Assembly (NCBI RefSeq): GCF_003428335.1
Contig: NZ_CP031704.1
Location: forward strand, 5,220,071 to 5,284,070
DNA: 64,000 bases
Origin: Solimonas sp. K1W22B-7
GTDB lineage: Bacteria; Pseudomonadota; Gammaproteobacteria; Nevskiales; Nevskiaceae
Direction: 5' to 3'
The notes under the pieces are model-generated. The model had not been told where the DNA came from. It saw nothing but the letters and a program-made list of their open reading frames with translations, and made no database searches. Positions within the stretch are counted from its first letter, which is position 1; each line of letters starts with the position of its first letter. Below are positions 1 to 8,417 of this stretch, piece after piece. Made by a program: the position numbers and the translations under genes.

Positions 1-562
1 GCTCGACGCTTTCGCCGTCCAGGCCGGCATCGGCCCAGGGCGACAGCAGCACGGCTGCGGCCGGCTGCGGCAAGCCGATCTCGCGCAAGGCCAGCAGCAG
101 CGATAGCGCCAGGTGACCGCCGGCGGAGTCGCCGGCCACGGCGATGCACTCTGCGGCCACGCCGTGATCCAGCAGGGCGCGATAGGCGGCCAGCGCGTCC
201 TGCAGCTGCGCCGGATAGGCATGCTCCGGCGCCAGGCGGTATTCCGGCACGTAGACCGTGGCCCCGGTGAGCCGCGCCAGGCGGCCGGTGATCGCCCGGT
301 GCGTGCGCGGCGAGCCCATGAAGTAGCCGCCGCCATGCAGGTAGAGGATGACGCTGCGGTTGAGCTGCGCATGGGCGCGTACGCGCTCGGCGGGACGGCC
401 GCCCAGGGTCGTCGCTTCGTAGCGGCAGTCGCGCGGCGCCAGCATCGCCCGTGAGGTCAGTTCCAGCCAGCGGCGGCGCAGCCCCAGGGGCAGGCGCGGG
501 TTGAACGCCGGCTTGATCGTGCCGCGCAGGACGGGCGGAATGAGTTTTTGCATCACCGGCAT
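1..562 (-). CDS. alpha/beta hydrolase, HSL-type esterase/lipase (partial, C-terminus outside window)
   Basis: My translation of the minus strand from the ATG at 562 reads into the window edge, giving about 187 residues of an alpha/beta hydrolase. The hormone-sensitive-lipase oxyanion motif HGGGY lies near residues 76-80 and the nucleophile elbow GDSAGG near 144-149, with Ser146 as expected nucleophile. The Asp and His of the triad would be in the missing C-terminal part. The start lies only 1 nt after the stop codon of the upstream SDR gene, so the two are almost certainly co-transcribed. The family hydrolyses carboxylic esters of short or medium chains; the natural substrate cannot be read from the sequence. 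An SDR-esterase pair beside rubredoxin genes suggests work on alcohols, ketones or esters. Confidence 0.85.
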   Translation of the reverse strand, partial: MPVMQKLIPPVLRGTIKPAFNPRLPLGLRRRWLELTSRAMLAPRDCRYEATTLGGRPAERVRAHAQLNRSVILYLHGGGYFMGSPRTHRAITGRLARLTGATVYVPEYRLAPEHAYPAQLQDALAAYRALLDHGVAAECIAVAGDSAGGHLALSLLLALREIGLPQPAAAVLLSPWADAGLDGESVE

Positions 563-563
563 A

Positions 564-1394
564 TCAGTTGGCCTTGTCCTTGATCTTGTCCTTCATGAAG
601 CGCGCGATCAGCGGCTGGTAGCCGATGCCGAGCAGGCGCGCCAGCCATTCGATGACCACGGCGTCGCCGCCGACCAGGATGCGCGGGCGGTTGGCGCGGA
701 TGCCGCGCACGATGATCGCGGCGGCCTGCTCCGGCGTGGTGCGCGCCAGCTTCTCGAACTCGCTGCCGAGATCGCGATCCTTGACCGACTCGCCCTTGCG
801 CGCGGTGCGCGCGATGTTGGTGCGGATGCCGCCGGGGTGCACGCAGCTGACCTGCACCGGGTGGCCCTCCATCGTCATCTCCAGGCGCAGTGCCTCGGTG
901 TAGCCGCGCACGCCGAACTTGGCGGCGTTGTAGGCAGCGTTGCCGGGGGCGCCGATCAGGCCGAAGACGCTGGAGACGTTGACGACGTGGCCGTCGCCGG
1001 AGGCGATCAGCTGGGGCAGGAAGGCCTGGGTGCCGTAGGTGACGCCCCAGAAGTTGATGCCCATGAGCCATTCGAAGTCGGCCCAGGAGGTCTCGTCGGC
1101 CCGCGCCGCCACCGACACGCCGGCGTTGTTGAGCACCAGGTTGGCGTTGCCGAAGTCGCGCTTGACGTCCTCGGCATGGGCGTAGACCGCCTCGCGCTTC
1201 GAGACGTCCAGGGCGTAGCCGCGGGCCTCGATCCCCAGGGCCTCGCAGGCGGCGACCGTGCCGGCGAGACCGGCCTGGCTGACGTCGGACAGGGCCAGGC
1301 GACAGCCGGCGCGGCCCAGTTCCAGCGCGCAGGCCCGGCCGATACCGCTGCCGGCACCGGTGATGACGGCCACTTTTCCCATCAATTGCTTCAT
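564..1394 (-). CDS. SDR family NAD(P)-dependent oxidoreductase
   Basis: A 276-residue classical short-chain dehydrogenase/reductase. The cofactor motif TGAGSGIG is at about residues 12-19, NNAG at 89-92, the catalytic Ser at 141-142 and YNAAK at 155-159, so the Ser-Tyr-Lys machinery is complete. An Asp at the end of the second strand (LALSD, about residue 37) would favour NAD(H) over NADP(H), but that is a weak rule. The tail after residue 200 resembles SDRs that act on hydrophobic alcohols or ketones. It is followed by the esterase gene with 1 nt between stop and start. The pair is transcribed away from the rubredoxin operon, with a shared intergenic region of about 164 bp. Confidence 0.9.
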   Translation of the reverse strand: MKQLMGKVAVITGAGSGIGRACALELGRAGCRLALSDVSQAGLAGTVAACEALGIEARGYALDVSKREAVYAHAEDVKRDFGNANLVLNNAGVSVAARADETSWADFEWLMGINFWGVTYGTQAFLPQLIASGDGHVVNVSSVFGLIGAPGNAAYNAAKFGVRGYTEALRLEMTMEGHPVQVSCVHPGGIRTNIARTARKGESVKDRDLGSEFEKLARTTPEQAAAIIVRGIRANRPRILVGGDAVVIEWLARLLGIGYQPLIARFMKDKIKDKAN

Positions 1395-1558
1395 TTTCCG
1401 GCTTCTCCCCCGATTTTTGCGGGCGATCTTGGCATGGAATGAGCTTCTGGGGCTGACCCGGCCAACGTCGCCCGGCGGCCCCAGGGCGAACGTGGACTCG
1501 GCGGCGGGTCTGCTAACATTCGCCGCCCTTTTTACCCCTGACGACGGTTGGAACCAGC
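1395..1558. promoter_or_regulatory. divergent intergenic region between SDR/esterase and rubredoxin operons
   Basis: This 164-bp gap separates two divergent operons and must hold both promoters. I see no convincing palindromic operator and cannot assign -35/-10 boxes with confidence. Confidence 0.4.
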
Positions 1559-1723
1559 ATGCGCAAGTGGCGCTGTCTCATCTGTGATTTCGAATACGAC
1601 GAGGCCAAGGGCCTTCCCGACGAGGGCATTGCCCCCGGCACGCGCTGGGAGGACATCCCGGACAGCTGGACCTGCCCGGACTGCGGCGCCTCCAAGGCCG
1701 ACTTCGACATGGTCCCGGCGTGA
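1559..1723 (+). CDS. rubredoxin
   Basis: A 54-residue protein. Two metal-binding pairs, CLIC (Cys6, Cys9) and CPDC (Cys39, Cys42), with the conserved aromatic and DxP context ([12 protein letters not shown]), define a one-iron rubredoxin. Its length is normal for the family. Rubredoxins carry electrons from rubredoxin reductase to membrane alkane hydroxylases (AlkB) or to other oxidases. The stop codon overlaps the GTG start of the reductase gene (GTGA), so the two proteins are translationally coupled. No alkB lies in this window, so the electron acceptor is unknown here. Confidence 0.95.
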   Translation: MRKWRCLICDFEYDEAKGLPDEGIAPGTRWEDIPDSWTCPDCGASKADFDMVPA

Positions 1724-2871
1724 GCGCTCCGCTCACGATCCTCGGCAGCGGACACGCCGGCATCACGCTGGCCCGCGACCTGCGGAAACTGGCGCCTGAG
1801 CTGCCCCTGCGGCTGATCACGCGCGAGGATGGGCACTACTACTACAAGCCGGACCTGTCCAAGGCCTTCGCGGCCGGCAAGGACGCGGACGGCCTGATCA
1901 AGAATCCGCTGGAGCAGCTCGTGGAGCAGCTCAAGGCGGAGGTACTGGTGCGCAAGGACGTGACCGCGATCGACCCGGCGGCGCATGCCGTGCAGGTCGA
2001 CGGCGAGTGGCTGCCCTACTCGAAGCTGGTGCTGGCCACCGGCGCCGACGTGCTGCGGCTGCCGATCGCCGGCGATGCGGCCGCGGCGGTGCTGTCGGTC
2101 AACGACCGCGAGGACTATGCCCGCTTCCGCGCCGTGCTCAAGCCCGGCGCGCGGGTGCTGATCATCGGCGCCGGCCTGATCGGCTGCGAGTTCGCCAACG
2201 ACCTGGCGGCCCATGGCCATGCCGTGCGGGTGGTGGACATCGCCGCCTGGCCGCTCAACCGCCTGCTGCCCGAGGCCCAGGGCCGCGCGCTGCAGGAGGG
2301 CCTGTCGCGCCTCGGCGTGCAGTGGCAGCTCGGCAGCGGCGTGGCCAGCCTGGACCGGGCCGGCGATGCCGTCGAAGCGCGCTTCACCGACGGCGGTTCC
2401 GCCACGGTGGACGTGGTGCTGTCGGCGGTGGGCCTGCGCCCGCGCACCCAGCTGGCCGTGGCCTCGGGCCTGGCGGTGAAGGCCGGCATCGTGGTGGACG
2501 ACCACCTGCAGACCTCGGCGGCGGATGTCTACGCCATCGGCGACTGCATCGAGGTCAACGGCCGCCTGCTGCCCTATATCCTGCCGATCGCCAACGCTTC
2601 CCGCGCCCTGGCGGCGACGCTGACCGGCACGCCGACCAAGGCCCGGTTCCCGGCGATGCCGGTGATCGTCAAGACGCCAGCCTGCCCGACCCTGGTCAAC
2701 CCGCCGCCGCCGGTCGCGGGCGCCTGGGAGGTGACGGGCACGGCACCCGACCTGGAGGCGGTCTACAGGGACGCCGACGGCAAGCCGGTGGGTTTCGCCC
2801 TGACCGGGGCGGCCACCGCCAAGCGCGGGCAGTACGTACCCCTGATGCCGGCGGTTCACGAGCCGGCCTGA
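1720..2871 (+). CDS. rubredoxin-NAD(+) reductase (FAD-dependent)
   Basis: A 383-residue FAD/NAD(P)H-dependent pyridine nucleotide-disulphide-type oxidoreductase. The FAD dinucleotide fold is at the N-terminus (GSGHAG, residues 9-14), the NAD fold follows (GAGLIG, 150-155), and the second FAD motif is YAIGDC at about 271-276. The family passes electrons from NADH to rubredoxin. The GTG start at 1720 overlaps the rubredoxin stop, which fixes both the start and the assignment. The protein lacks the redox-active CxxxxC pair of disulphide reductases near the N-terminus, as expected for rubredoxin or ferredoxin reductases. It is followed by a cluster of palindromes. Confidence 0.93.
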   Translation: MSAPLTILGSGHAGITLARDLRKLAPELPLRLITREDGHYYYKPDLSKAFAAGKDADGLIKNPLEQLVEQLKAEVLVRKDVTAIDPAAHAVQVDGEWLPYSKLVLATGADVLRLPIAGDAAAAVLSVNDREDYARFRAVLKPGARVLIIGAGLIGCEFANDLAAHGHAVRVVDIAAWPLNRLLPEAQGRALQEGLSRLGVQWQLGSGVASLDRAGDAVEARFTDGGSATVDVVLSAVGLRPRTQLAVASGLAVKAGIVVDDHLQTSAADVYAIGDCIEVNGRLLPYILPIANASRALAATLTGTPTKARFPAMPVIVKTPACPTLVNPPPPVAGAWEVTGTAPDLEAVYRDADGKPVGFALTGAATAKRGQYVPLMPAVHEPA

Positions 2872-2886
2872 CAAGAATCGCGGGCA

Positions 2887-2980
2887 GCCGTTGGCCCCGT
2901 CGAGGGATGACTTAATGTCATCCCGAGTTAAGCCAACGGCCGCTCCCACAACAGCTCCGTGGGAGCGGGCTTGCCCGCGA
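2887..2980. repeat. cluster of three palindromes (REP-like)
   Basis: Three hairpins stand side by side downstream of rubredoxin reductase. The first is nested: outer arms GCCGTTGGC (2887-2895) and GCCAACGGC (2932-2940), inner arms GGGATGAC (2904-2911) and GTCATCCC (2917-2924). The second pairs CCGCTCCCAC (2940-2949) with GTGGGAGCGG (2959-2968). The third is GCGGGCTTGCCCGCG (2966-2980). The GTGGGAGCGG core recurs near 63180. This is typical of REP/BIME-type extragenic palindromes. Confidence 0.8.
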
Positions 2981-3003
2981 AATACAACCCCAAGGAAAAC
3001 CCC

Positions 3004-3315
3004 ATGTCCCAGTTCGACCAGGTCAGCGTTCTCAAGAAGGCCAACGTCTATTTCGACGGCAAGTGCGTCAGCCACACGGTGCTGCTGGCCGACGGCACGC
3101 GCAAGTCGGTGGGCGTGATCCTGCCGGCGACGCTGTTCTTCGGCACCGCCGCCCCGGAAATCATGGAACTGGTCGAGGGCCGCTGCCGCGTGCGCCTGAA
3201 GGGCGAAACCGCCTGGACGGACTACGCCGGCGGCCAGTCCTTCTCGGTGCCGGGCGACAGCGGCTTCGACATCGAGGCGCTGGAGCCGGTGCATTATGTC
3301 TGTCACTTCGGGTGA
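3004..3315 (+). CDS. ppnP: pyrimidine/purine nucleoside phosphorylase
   Basis: A 103-residue single-domain cupin-like protein matching the PpnP (formerly YaiE/DUF1255) family in length and in motifs such as [10 protein letters not shown] near the N-terminus, GVILP in the middle and the closing YVCHFG-type end. The family splits nucleosides with phosphate to a base and ribose-1-phosphate. The ATG at 3004 follows AAGGAAAAC and gives the family's usual start (MSQFDQV). A longer upstream reading would run into the palindrome cluster and is rejected. It appears monocistronic. Confidence 0.9.
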   Translation: MSQFDQVSVLKKANVYFDGKCVSHTVLLADGTRKSVGVILPATLFFGTAAPEIMELVEGRCRVRLKGETAWTDYAGGQSFSVPGDSGFDIEALEPVHYVCHFG

Positions 3316-3630
3316 TTCCTCGCGCTGAGGCAATGCCTGAATGGCATTGCCTGCGGCGGATCACGGGCGAGCAGGGGTCTCGCCATGGACGGCGCCACCG
3401 AGGCCGCAGAAGGCCCCTCACCCCAACCCTCTCCCCGCTAGCGGGGAGAGGGAGTGAGCCCGCCAGGAACGGCGTCCCGTGATACACAGGCGTCGGAATC
3501 TGCTTACAGGGCCAAAAACCCTAGGGCTGTAAACGGGTTGCGCATCCGCTAAACTCGTCCCCCTGTCGCCAGCGCCGGGGGGATTCGGCCTGCGCATCAA
3601 CAAGTTTTCAAGAACGTTCAGGGAGTGATC
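3316..3630. other. intergenic region upstream of pntAA with palindromic repeat
   Basis: The gap of about 315 bp between ppnP and the transhydrogenase operon holds a small hairpin just after ppnP (GGCAATGCC and its partner near 3330-3352) and a perfect 26-nt palindrome at 3427-3452 of the CCCTCTCCC family. The promoter of the pnt operon should lie in the last 100 bp, but I cannot assign its boxes. Confidence 0.5.
3427..3452. repeat. palindromic repeat, CCCTCTCCC family
   Basis: A perfect palindrome with arms CCCTCTCCCCGC and GCGGGGAGAGGG around a 2-nt centre, flanked by the family context CTCACCCCAA. Related copies occur near 13296, 53256, 53358, 56643, 60512 and 60650, mostly at convergent gene ends or between operons. 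Confidence 0.85.
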
Positions 3631-4755
3631 ATGCCGGTCAAAATTGCCGTGCTGAAAGAAACCGCCGCACGCGAAAAGCGCGTGGCGATGGTGCCCGCGG
3701 TCGCGGACAAGCTGGCCAAGCTCGGCTGCGAGATCAACATGCAGACCGGCGCAGGCCTGGCGAGCAAGATCCCGGACGCGGCGTTCAAGGGCGTCAATTT
3801 CGCCGCCAACCCGCAGGGTCTGGTGTCGGAGGCCGACATCGTCGTCTCCGTGCAGCCGCCGCCGGCCGACGTGGTCAACGCGATGAAGGACGGCAGCATC
3901 CTGCTGTCCTTCGTCTACGCGCACCGCGAGCCGGAAATCACCAAGCTGCTGCGCGACAAGAAGATCACCTGCTTCGCCATGGAGCTGGTGCCGCGCATCA
4001 CGCGCGCCCAGTCGATGGACGCGCTGTCCTCGCAGGCCGCGCTGGCCGGCTACTACGGCGCGCTGCTCGGCGCCACCAGCATCGCGCGCATGATGCCGAT
4101 GACCACGTTCGCGACCGGCTCGATCCGCCCCGGCACCATCCTGGTGATGGGCGTCGGCGTCGCCGGCCTGTCGGCGATCGCCACGGCGCGCCGTATCGGC
4201 GCCAAGGTGGAAGGCTACGACGTGCGTCCCGAGGTCAAGGAGCAGGTCGAGTCGCTGGGCGCGAAGTTCATCGACACCGGCGTGGATGCCCGCGGCACCG
4301 GCGGTTACGCCCGCGAGCTGACGCAGGAAGAGAAGGACAAGATCGCTTCGGTCGTCACCAAGCACATCCAGTCGGCCGACATCATCATCACCACCGCCGC
4401 CATCCCGGGCCGCCCCTCGCCGAAGCTGATCAGCAAGGCGCAGATCGACGGCATGAAGAACGGCTCGGTGATCATCGACCTCGCGGCGGAAGGCGGCGGC
4501 AACACCGAGTACACGCAGCCGGGCGAGACCATCCAGGTCGGCCAGGTCACGATCAACGCGCCGATCAACGTGCCGTCGCTGCTGGCCGAGCACGCCTCCG
4601 AGCTCTACGCCAAGAACCAGTACAACCTGATCGAGCTGTTCGTGAAGGACAAGGCGATCAACATCGACTGGGCCGACGAGGTGCTGGCCAAGTCCGCGTT
4701 GACGCATGCCGGCGAAATCAAGAACGAGGCCGCGAAGAAAGCGGTCGAAGGCTAA
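3631..4755 (+). CDS. pntAA: proton-translocating NAD(P)+ transhydrogenase, subunit alpha part 1
   Basis: A 374-residue NAD(H)-binding domain I of the Re/Si-specific transhydrogenase, which moves hydride between NADH and NADP+ coupled to proton flow. The N-terminus (VKIAVLKE and the following REKRVAMVP) is the alanine dehydrogenase/PNT fold, and the Rossmann motif VMGVGVAGL is near residue 172. It ends after domain I, so alpha is split and the membrane part is encoded by the next gene, as in Rhodospirillum-type systems. I chose the ATG at 3631 because AGGGAG sits 6 nt upstream; an in-frame GTG lies 6 nt earlier. It is the first gene of pntAA-pntAB-pntB. Confidence 0.95.
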   Translation: MPVKIAVLKETAAREKRVAMVPAVADKLAKLGCEINMQTGAGLASKIPDAAFKGVNFAANPQGLVSEADIVVSVQPPPADVVNAMKDGSILLSFVYAHREPEITKLLRDKKITCFAMELVPRITRAQSMDALSSQAALAGYYGALLGATSIARMMPMTTFATGSIRPGTILVMGVGVAGLSAIATARRIGAKVEGYDVRPEVKEQVESLGAKFIDTGVDARGTGGYARELTQEEKDKIASVVTKHIQSADIIITTAAIPGRPSPKLISKAQIDGMKNGSVIIDLAAEGGGNTEYTQPGETIQVGQVTINAPINVPSLLAEHASELYAKNQYNLIELFVKDKAINIDWADEVLAKSALTHAGEIKNEAAKKAVEG

Positions 4756-4766
4756 GGGGAAGAATC

Positions 4767-5084
4767 ATGGAACACACCGGAACCGTCCTGACGGGCTTCG
4801 TCGCCCTCTACATCTTCATGCTCGCCGCGTTCACCGGCTACGAGATCATCGGCCGCGTGCCGTCGATCCTGCACACGCCGCTGATGTCGGGCTCCAACTT
4901 CGTGCACGGCATCGTCGTCGTGGGCGCGATCTACGCCACGCTCAACGCCACCTCGCTGCTGGAGCAGGCCATCGGCTTCTTCGGCGTGCTGCTGGGCGCC
5001 GGCAATGCCGCCGGCGGCTACGTCGTGACCGAGCGCATGCTCGACATGTTCAAGTCCTCGGACAAGAAGCCGGCGAACAAGTAA
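4767..5084 (+). CDS. pntAB: NAD(P)+ transhydrogenase, subunit alpha part 2 (membrane part)
   Basis: A 105-residue protein with about three hydrophobic segments: residues 8-25, a central stretch starting near GSNFVHGIVVVGAIYA, and one over EQAIGFFGVLLGAGN. The conserved NFVHGIVVVGA and GFFGV.LGAGNAAGGY signatures mark the first part of the membrane domain II of the transhydrogenase. It starts 11 nt after pntAA and ends 10 nt before pntB, so the three subunits form one operon. The soluble tail is short and lysine-rich. Confidence 0.95.
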   Translation: MEHTGTVLTGFVALYIFMLAAFTGYEIIGRVPSILHTPLMSGSNFVHGIVVVGAIYATLNATSLLEQAIGFFGVLLGAGNAAGGYVVTERMLDMFKSSDKKPANK

Positions 5085-5094
5085 GGACCTGCCC

Positions 5095-6531
5095 ATGAAT
5101 GCCCAACTGCTTATCGAAGTCAGCGCACTCGCGGCTTCCTTCCTGTTCATCTACGGTCTCAAGCGCATGTCCTCGCCGGTCACGGCGCGCTCGGGCATCG
5201 TCGTTGCCGGCTACGGCATGCTGGTGGCGGTGCTGGCCAGCTTCCTCTACTACTTCGGCGTCAACGAGGCCGCCAAGCCGCATCTGATGACCAACGCCGC
5301 GGTGGCGTTCGTCGCGCTGGTGATCGGCGTGGGCTGGGCCTGGTGGAGCGGCAAGAAGGTCGAGATGACCGCCATGCCGCAGATGGTGGCGCTCTACAAC
5401 GGCATGGGCGGCGGCTCCGCCGCGGCGATCGCCGCGATGGTGCTGCTGGCCACGCCGGCCGAGGGCGCCAGCCACGGCTGGCTGCACTACCTGGTCACCG
5501 TGTTCGGCGGCCTGATCGGCTCGGTCTCGCTGTCCGGCTCGCTGATCGCCTGGGCCAAGCTCGACGGCCGCATCAACAAGACGCTGCGCATGACCGGCAT
5601 CCAGGCCATCAACGGCTCGATCATGCTGGCCACGCTGGGCATCGGCCTGTACATCGTCTTCGGCGCGCAGGGCCATGCATCGGCCGGCGTCACCGTGGCC
5701 TTCTTCGCCCTGGCCCTGATCTTCGGCGTGATGATGACCATGCCGATCGGCGGTGCCGACATGCCGGTGGTGATCTCGCTGTACAACGCTTTCACCGGCC
5801 TGGCCGTGGGCCTGGAAGGCTACGTGCTGAACAACCCGGCGCTGATGATCGCCGGCATGGTGGTGGGTTCCGCCGGTACGCTGCTGACGCTGCTGATGGC
5901 CAAGGCCATGAACCGCTCGGTGAGCAACGTGATCTTCTCCAACTTCGGCGCCACCGGCGACGAACAGCAGGGCGAGATCAAGGGCAGCATGAAGCCCACG
6001 GATGCCGGCGATGCCGGCATCCAGATGCGCTACGCCTCCAAGGTGATCATCGCCCCGGGCTACGGCCTGGCGGTGGCGCAGGCGCAGCACAAGCTCTTCG
6101 AGTTCGTGAAGCTGCTGCAGGCGGCCGGCGTGGAAGTGAAGTTCGCGATCCACCCGGTGGCGGGCCGCATGCCCGGCCACATGAACGTGCTGCTCGCCGA
6201 AGCCGGCGTGCCGTACGACATCATCTACGACATGGAAGACATCAACGGCGAGTTCAAGGAAGCCGATTTCGCCATCGTCATCGGCGCCAACGACACCGTG
6301 AACCCGGCCGCGCGCACCAACAAGTCCTCGCCGATCTACGGCATGCCGATCCTCAACGTCGACCAGGCCAAGCAGGTCTTCGTCGTGAAGCGCGGCCAGG
6401 GCAAGGGCTACTCGGGCGTGGAGAACGAGCTGTTCTTCGCCGACAACACCAACCTGGTGTACGGCGACGCGCAGAAGGTGATGGTCTCGATGATCCAGGC
6501 GATCAAGTCGCTGGATGGCGGCGGTCACTAG
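5095..6531 (+). CDS. pntB: NAD(P)+ transhydrogenase, subunit beta
   Basis: A 478-residue subunit carrying the rest of the proton channel (multiple helices over residues 1-270) and the NADP(H)-binding domain III at the C-terminus. Domain III motifs are visible: VIIAPGYGLAVAQAQ with the GYG nucleotide loop near residue 325, HPVAGRMPGHMNVLLAEA, and VIGANDTVNPAAR. The length matches the family. With pntAA and pntAB it makes NADPH at the expense of the proton gradient. It is followed by a dispersed repeat arm and a strong intrinsic terminator. Confidence 0.96.
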   Translation: MNAQLLIEVSALAASFLFIYGLKRMSSPVTARSGIVVAGYGMLVAVLASFLYYFGVNEAAKPHLMTNAAVAFVALVIGVGWAWWSGKKVEMTAMPQMVALYNGMGGGSAAAIAAMVLLATPAEGASHGWLHYLVTVFGGLIGSVSLSGSLIAWAKLDGRINKTLRMTGIQAINGSIMLATLGIGLYIVFGAQGHASAGVTVAFFALALIFGVMMTMPIGGADMPVVISLYNAFTGLAVGLEGYVLNNPALMIAGMVVGSAGTLLTLLMAKAMNRSVSNVIFSNFGATGDEQQGEIKGSMKPTDAGDAGIQMRYASKVIIAPGYGLAVAQAQHKLFEFVKLLQAAGVEVKFAIHPVAGRMPGHMNVLLAEAGVPYDIIYDMEDINGEFKEADFAIVIGANDTVNPAARTNKSSPIYGMPILNVDQAKQVFVVKRGQGKGYSGVENELFFADNTNLVYGDAQKVMVSMIQAIKSLDGGGH

Positions 6532-6547
6532 GTGCTACAGCAGGAAT

Positions 6548-6578
6548 GTTGGGCATCGCTGCGCTCAGCCCAACCTAC
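6548..6578. repeat. dispersed repeat arm (GTTGGGCATCGCT family)
   Basis: A 31-bp unit beginning GTTGGGCATCGCTGCGCTCA and ending CCCAACCTAC. It is identical to 10134-10164 and matches, with a few changes, the two inverted arms at 8301-8331 and 8348-8377. Its own ends (GTTGGG and CCCAAC) can pair. Confidence 0.8.
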
Positions 6579-6597
6579 ATTTCTGATTGCATGAAAG

Positions 6598-6621
6598 AAG
6601 CCGCCTCCGGGCGGCTTTTTT
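6598..6621 (+). terminator. intrinsic terminator of the pnt operon
   Basis: The stem GCCGCC (6600-6605), the loop TCCG and the stem GGCGGC (6610-6615) are followed at once by six T residues. This is a textbook rho-independent terminator 70 bp after the pntB stop. Confidence 0.85.
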
Positions 6622-6982
6622 CATGCTTGCGGGGCAAGCTCGGGCATGAATCTGCCGCGCCGGGCCATGGGGCCCGGCGGGCAGTGAAGCTATCTTGTGA
6701 AAGAACGACGGACGATTCCGCGACCTATTCGCGGATGCCGCAGCAGAGCCCTACTCGGTCAGCCCGGGGCGCCCGTGTCGGCGTCAAGCCTCTCGCCTGT
6801 AGCCCAGGTGCACCTGGGCTCATGGCCATATTTTAAATCCTGCGCAGGCGGAATCCCTAACGGAGTTCCGTATTTCTGCGGCCTGCGAAAGCGGCGTGGC
6901 TCGGAGGCGGGAATGCCTGCAGATCCAGGCGGATGGCGGCATCCGCTTGCAGCCACGGCCGGAGAGCGTCAGCATCCGCGCC

Positions 6983-7333
6983 ATGGAACAGACCCAAGCC
7001 CTAGAAATCATCCGTTCGCTCGCCAAGGGCGCCGATCCCGCCACCGGCGAAGCCTTGCCCGCCGAGCATGTCTGCCTGCAGGCGGACGTGCTCAGCGCCC
7101 TGAGCCTCGCCATGGAAGCCCTGCAGCGCGCTGCCAGCGCGCAGAAGAAGAACCAGGGCCTGCCGCCCAGCACTGGCAAGCCCTGGGCGCCGGACGAGGA
7201 CCAGGCGCTGGTCGCCGCCTTCGATGCCGGCAGCACGATCAAGCAGCTGGCCGCGGCGCACCTGCGCACCAACGGCGCGGTCCGCTCGCGGCTGATGAAG
7301 CTCGGCAAGATCGATCCGCACCAGAAGCCCTGA
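6983..7333 (+). CDS. hypothetical protein with C-terminal Myb/SANT-like HTH
   Basis: A 116-residue protein. Residues 1-50 are helical (MEQTQALEIIRSLAKGADP, then ALPAEHVCLQADVLSALS). Residues about 65-110 read PWAPDEDQALVAAFDAGSTI.QLA.AH.RTNGAVRSRLMKLG, which has the tryptophan, acidic cluster and closing 'R..GA..SRL.KLG' of small Myb-like helix-turn-helix domains seen in many proteobacterial proteins of unknown role. DNA binding is likely but no target is evident. The next gene starts 5 nt after the stop, so it is probably co-transcribed with the GNAT gene. Confidence 0.75.
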   Translation: MEQTQALEIIRSLAKGADPATGEALPAEHVCLQADVLSALSLAMEALQRAASAQKKNQGLPPSTGKPWAPDEDQALVAAFDAGSTIKQLAAAHLRTNGAVRSRLMKLGKIDPHQKP

Positions 7334-7338
7334 GCGCG

Positions 7339-7788
7339 ATGCCGGTCCGGCTGAGGCAGGCGCGGGCAGGCGACGTCGATACGCTGGCGCCGCTGTTCGA
7401 TGCCTATCGCCAGTTCTACGGGCAGGCCCCGGACCTGGCGCTGGCCCATCGCTTCCTGGCGGAGCGGCTCGGCCGGCTGGAGTCGGTGGTGTTCCTGGCA
7501 ACCGGCGAGGCGGACGAGGCCCTGGGATTCACGCAGCTGTTCCCGGTGTTCTCGTCGGTGCGGGCCCGCCGCACCTACACGCTCAACGATCTGTTCGTGG
7601 TGCCGGAGGCTCGCCGCCGGGGCGTGGCCCTGCGCCTGCTGGAAGCCGCGGCGGCGTTCGGCCGCGAGCAGGGCGCGGCGCGGCTGTCGCTGGCGACGGC
7701 GCTGGACAACATCCCGGCGCAGCGGCTCTACGAATCGCTGGGGTGGAAGCGCGACGAGGCGTTCTGTCACTACCACCTGGCACTCTAG
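7339..7788 (+). CDS. GNAT family N-acetyltransferase
   Basis: A 149-residue GNAT acetyltransferase. The acetyl-CoA pyrophosphate loop of motif A is visible as VPEARRRGVALRLLE (about residues 92-106, Arg-Arg-Arg-Gly-x-Ala form) after the beta strand TLNDLFV. The C-terminal motif NIPAQRLYESLGWKRDE is the typical motif B ending. The acceptor substrate cannot be told. The start at 7339 is 5 nt after the preceding gene's stop; the gene for a small secreted protein follows 4 nt after its own stop. Confidence 0.9.
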   Translation: MPVRLRQARAGDVDTLAPLFDAYRQFYGQAPDLALAHRFLAERLGRLESVVFLATGEADEALGFTQLFPVFSSVRARRTYTLNDLFVVPEARRRGVALRLLEAAAAFGREQGAARLSLATALDNIPAQRLYESLGWKRDEAFCHYHLAL

Positions 7789-7792
7789 CGGC

Positions 7793-8251
7793 ATGAAGAA
7801 AATCTTGATGGGCCTGCTGTTGCTGTTGGCCGCCGCTCCGGCACTGGCGGAGGATTTCAATGTCGAGGATGCCCTGGTCAAGCCGCCACCCGCAGTGCAG
7901 CGCGTGTTGCAAGGCCTGGACGTGACTAGGGAATTCCATTGTGCTTTCGAAGGCCGGGCCGTGGACCTGGACAGCGATGGCAGGGCTACGGACTTCATCG
8001 CGACCACGAGCCAGGGCTGCGCCTGGGGCGCGGCAGCCGGCCCGATAGAGGTGCTGCGCTGCGAAGCCGAGCGCTGCAAGCTGGTGCTGGACGGCACTGG
8101 CTACAGCCTGACGCTGGGCAGACCGCAGCCGGGCAGCCTGCGCAACGTGGCGATCTCCAGCGGCACGGCCAACCTCTACCAGGAAGAGCTCTGGAAATAT
8201 GATGGGCAGCAGTACAAGAAGGCGCGCAGCTACATGGGCGCGCGGCGCTGA
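7793..8251 (+). CDS. hypothetical secreted protein
   Basis: A 152-residue protein with a clear Sec signal peptide: MKKILMGLLLLLAAAPALA, predicted cleavage after ALA near residue 19. The mature part holds four cysteines (in FHCAF, QGCAW, LRCEA, ERCKL) that could form two disulphides, and a beta-rich pattern ending near LYQEELWKYDGQQYKKA. I do not recognise the family. It follows the GNAT gene by 4 nt and is probably the last gene of that small operon; a palindromic repeat pair follows. Confidence 0.75.
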   Translation: MKKILMGLLLLLAAAPALAEDFNVEDALVKPPPAVQRVLQGLDVTREFHCAFEGRAVDLDSDGRATDFIATTSQGCAWGAAAGPIEVLRCEAERCKLVLDGTGYSLTLGRPQPGSLRNVAISSGTANLYQEELWKYDGQQYKKARSYMGARR

Positions 8252-8300
8252 GCCCGAGCCTTCACCCTGAGCGCAACGACGATCCGGCTGAGGCAGCGAC

Positions 8301-8377
8301 GTAGGTTGGGCCGAGCGTAGCGATGCCCAACATGCAGGGTCCGAGTTGTTGGGCATCGCTATGCTCACCCCACCTAC
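8301..8377. repeat. inverted pair of the GTTGGGCATCGCT repeat
   Basis: Two arms of the dispersed repeat face each other: 8301-8331 begins GTAGGTTGGGC and ends GATGCCCAAC; 8348-8377 begins GTTGGGCATCGCT and ends CCACCTAC. Together they can form a long, imperfect stem between two convergent genes (secreted protein and the RDD fusion). Confidence 0.8.
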
Positions 8378-8417
8378 GGGGCTAGAGGCGCCTACGTCTG
8401 GCAGCCTAACCTACGGG

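Larger units (their letters stand above)
6532..6982. other. intergenic region downstream of pntB
   Basis: These 451 bp contain one arm of the GTTGGGCATCGCT repeat (6548-6578), the pnt terminator (6598-6621) and a perfect 18-bp palindrome GCCCAGGTGCACCTGGGC at 6802-6819. No convincing gene is present; open frames here are short and have no family features. Confidence 0.5.

Noticed and set aside
3427-3452. CCCTCTCCC palindromes as intrinsic terminators
   Set aside because: They form strong stems but none has a proper T tract. They recur in both orientations and between unrelated genes, so I list them as repeats.
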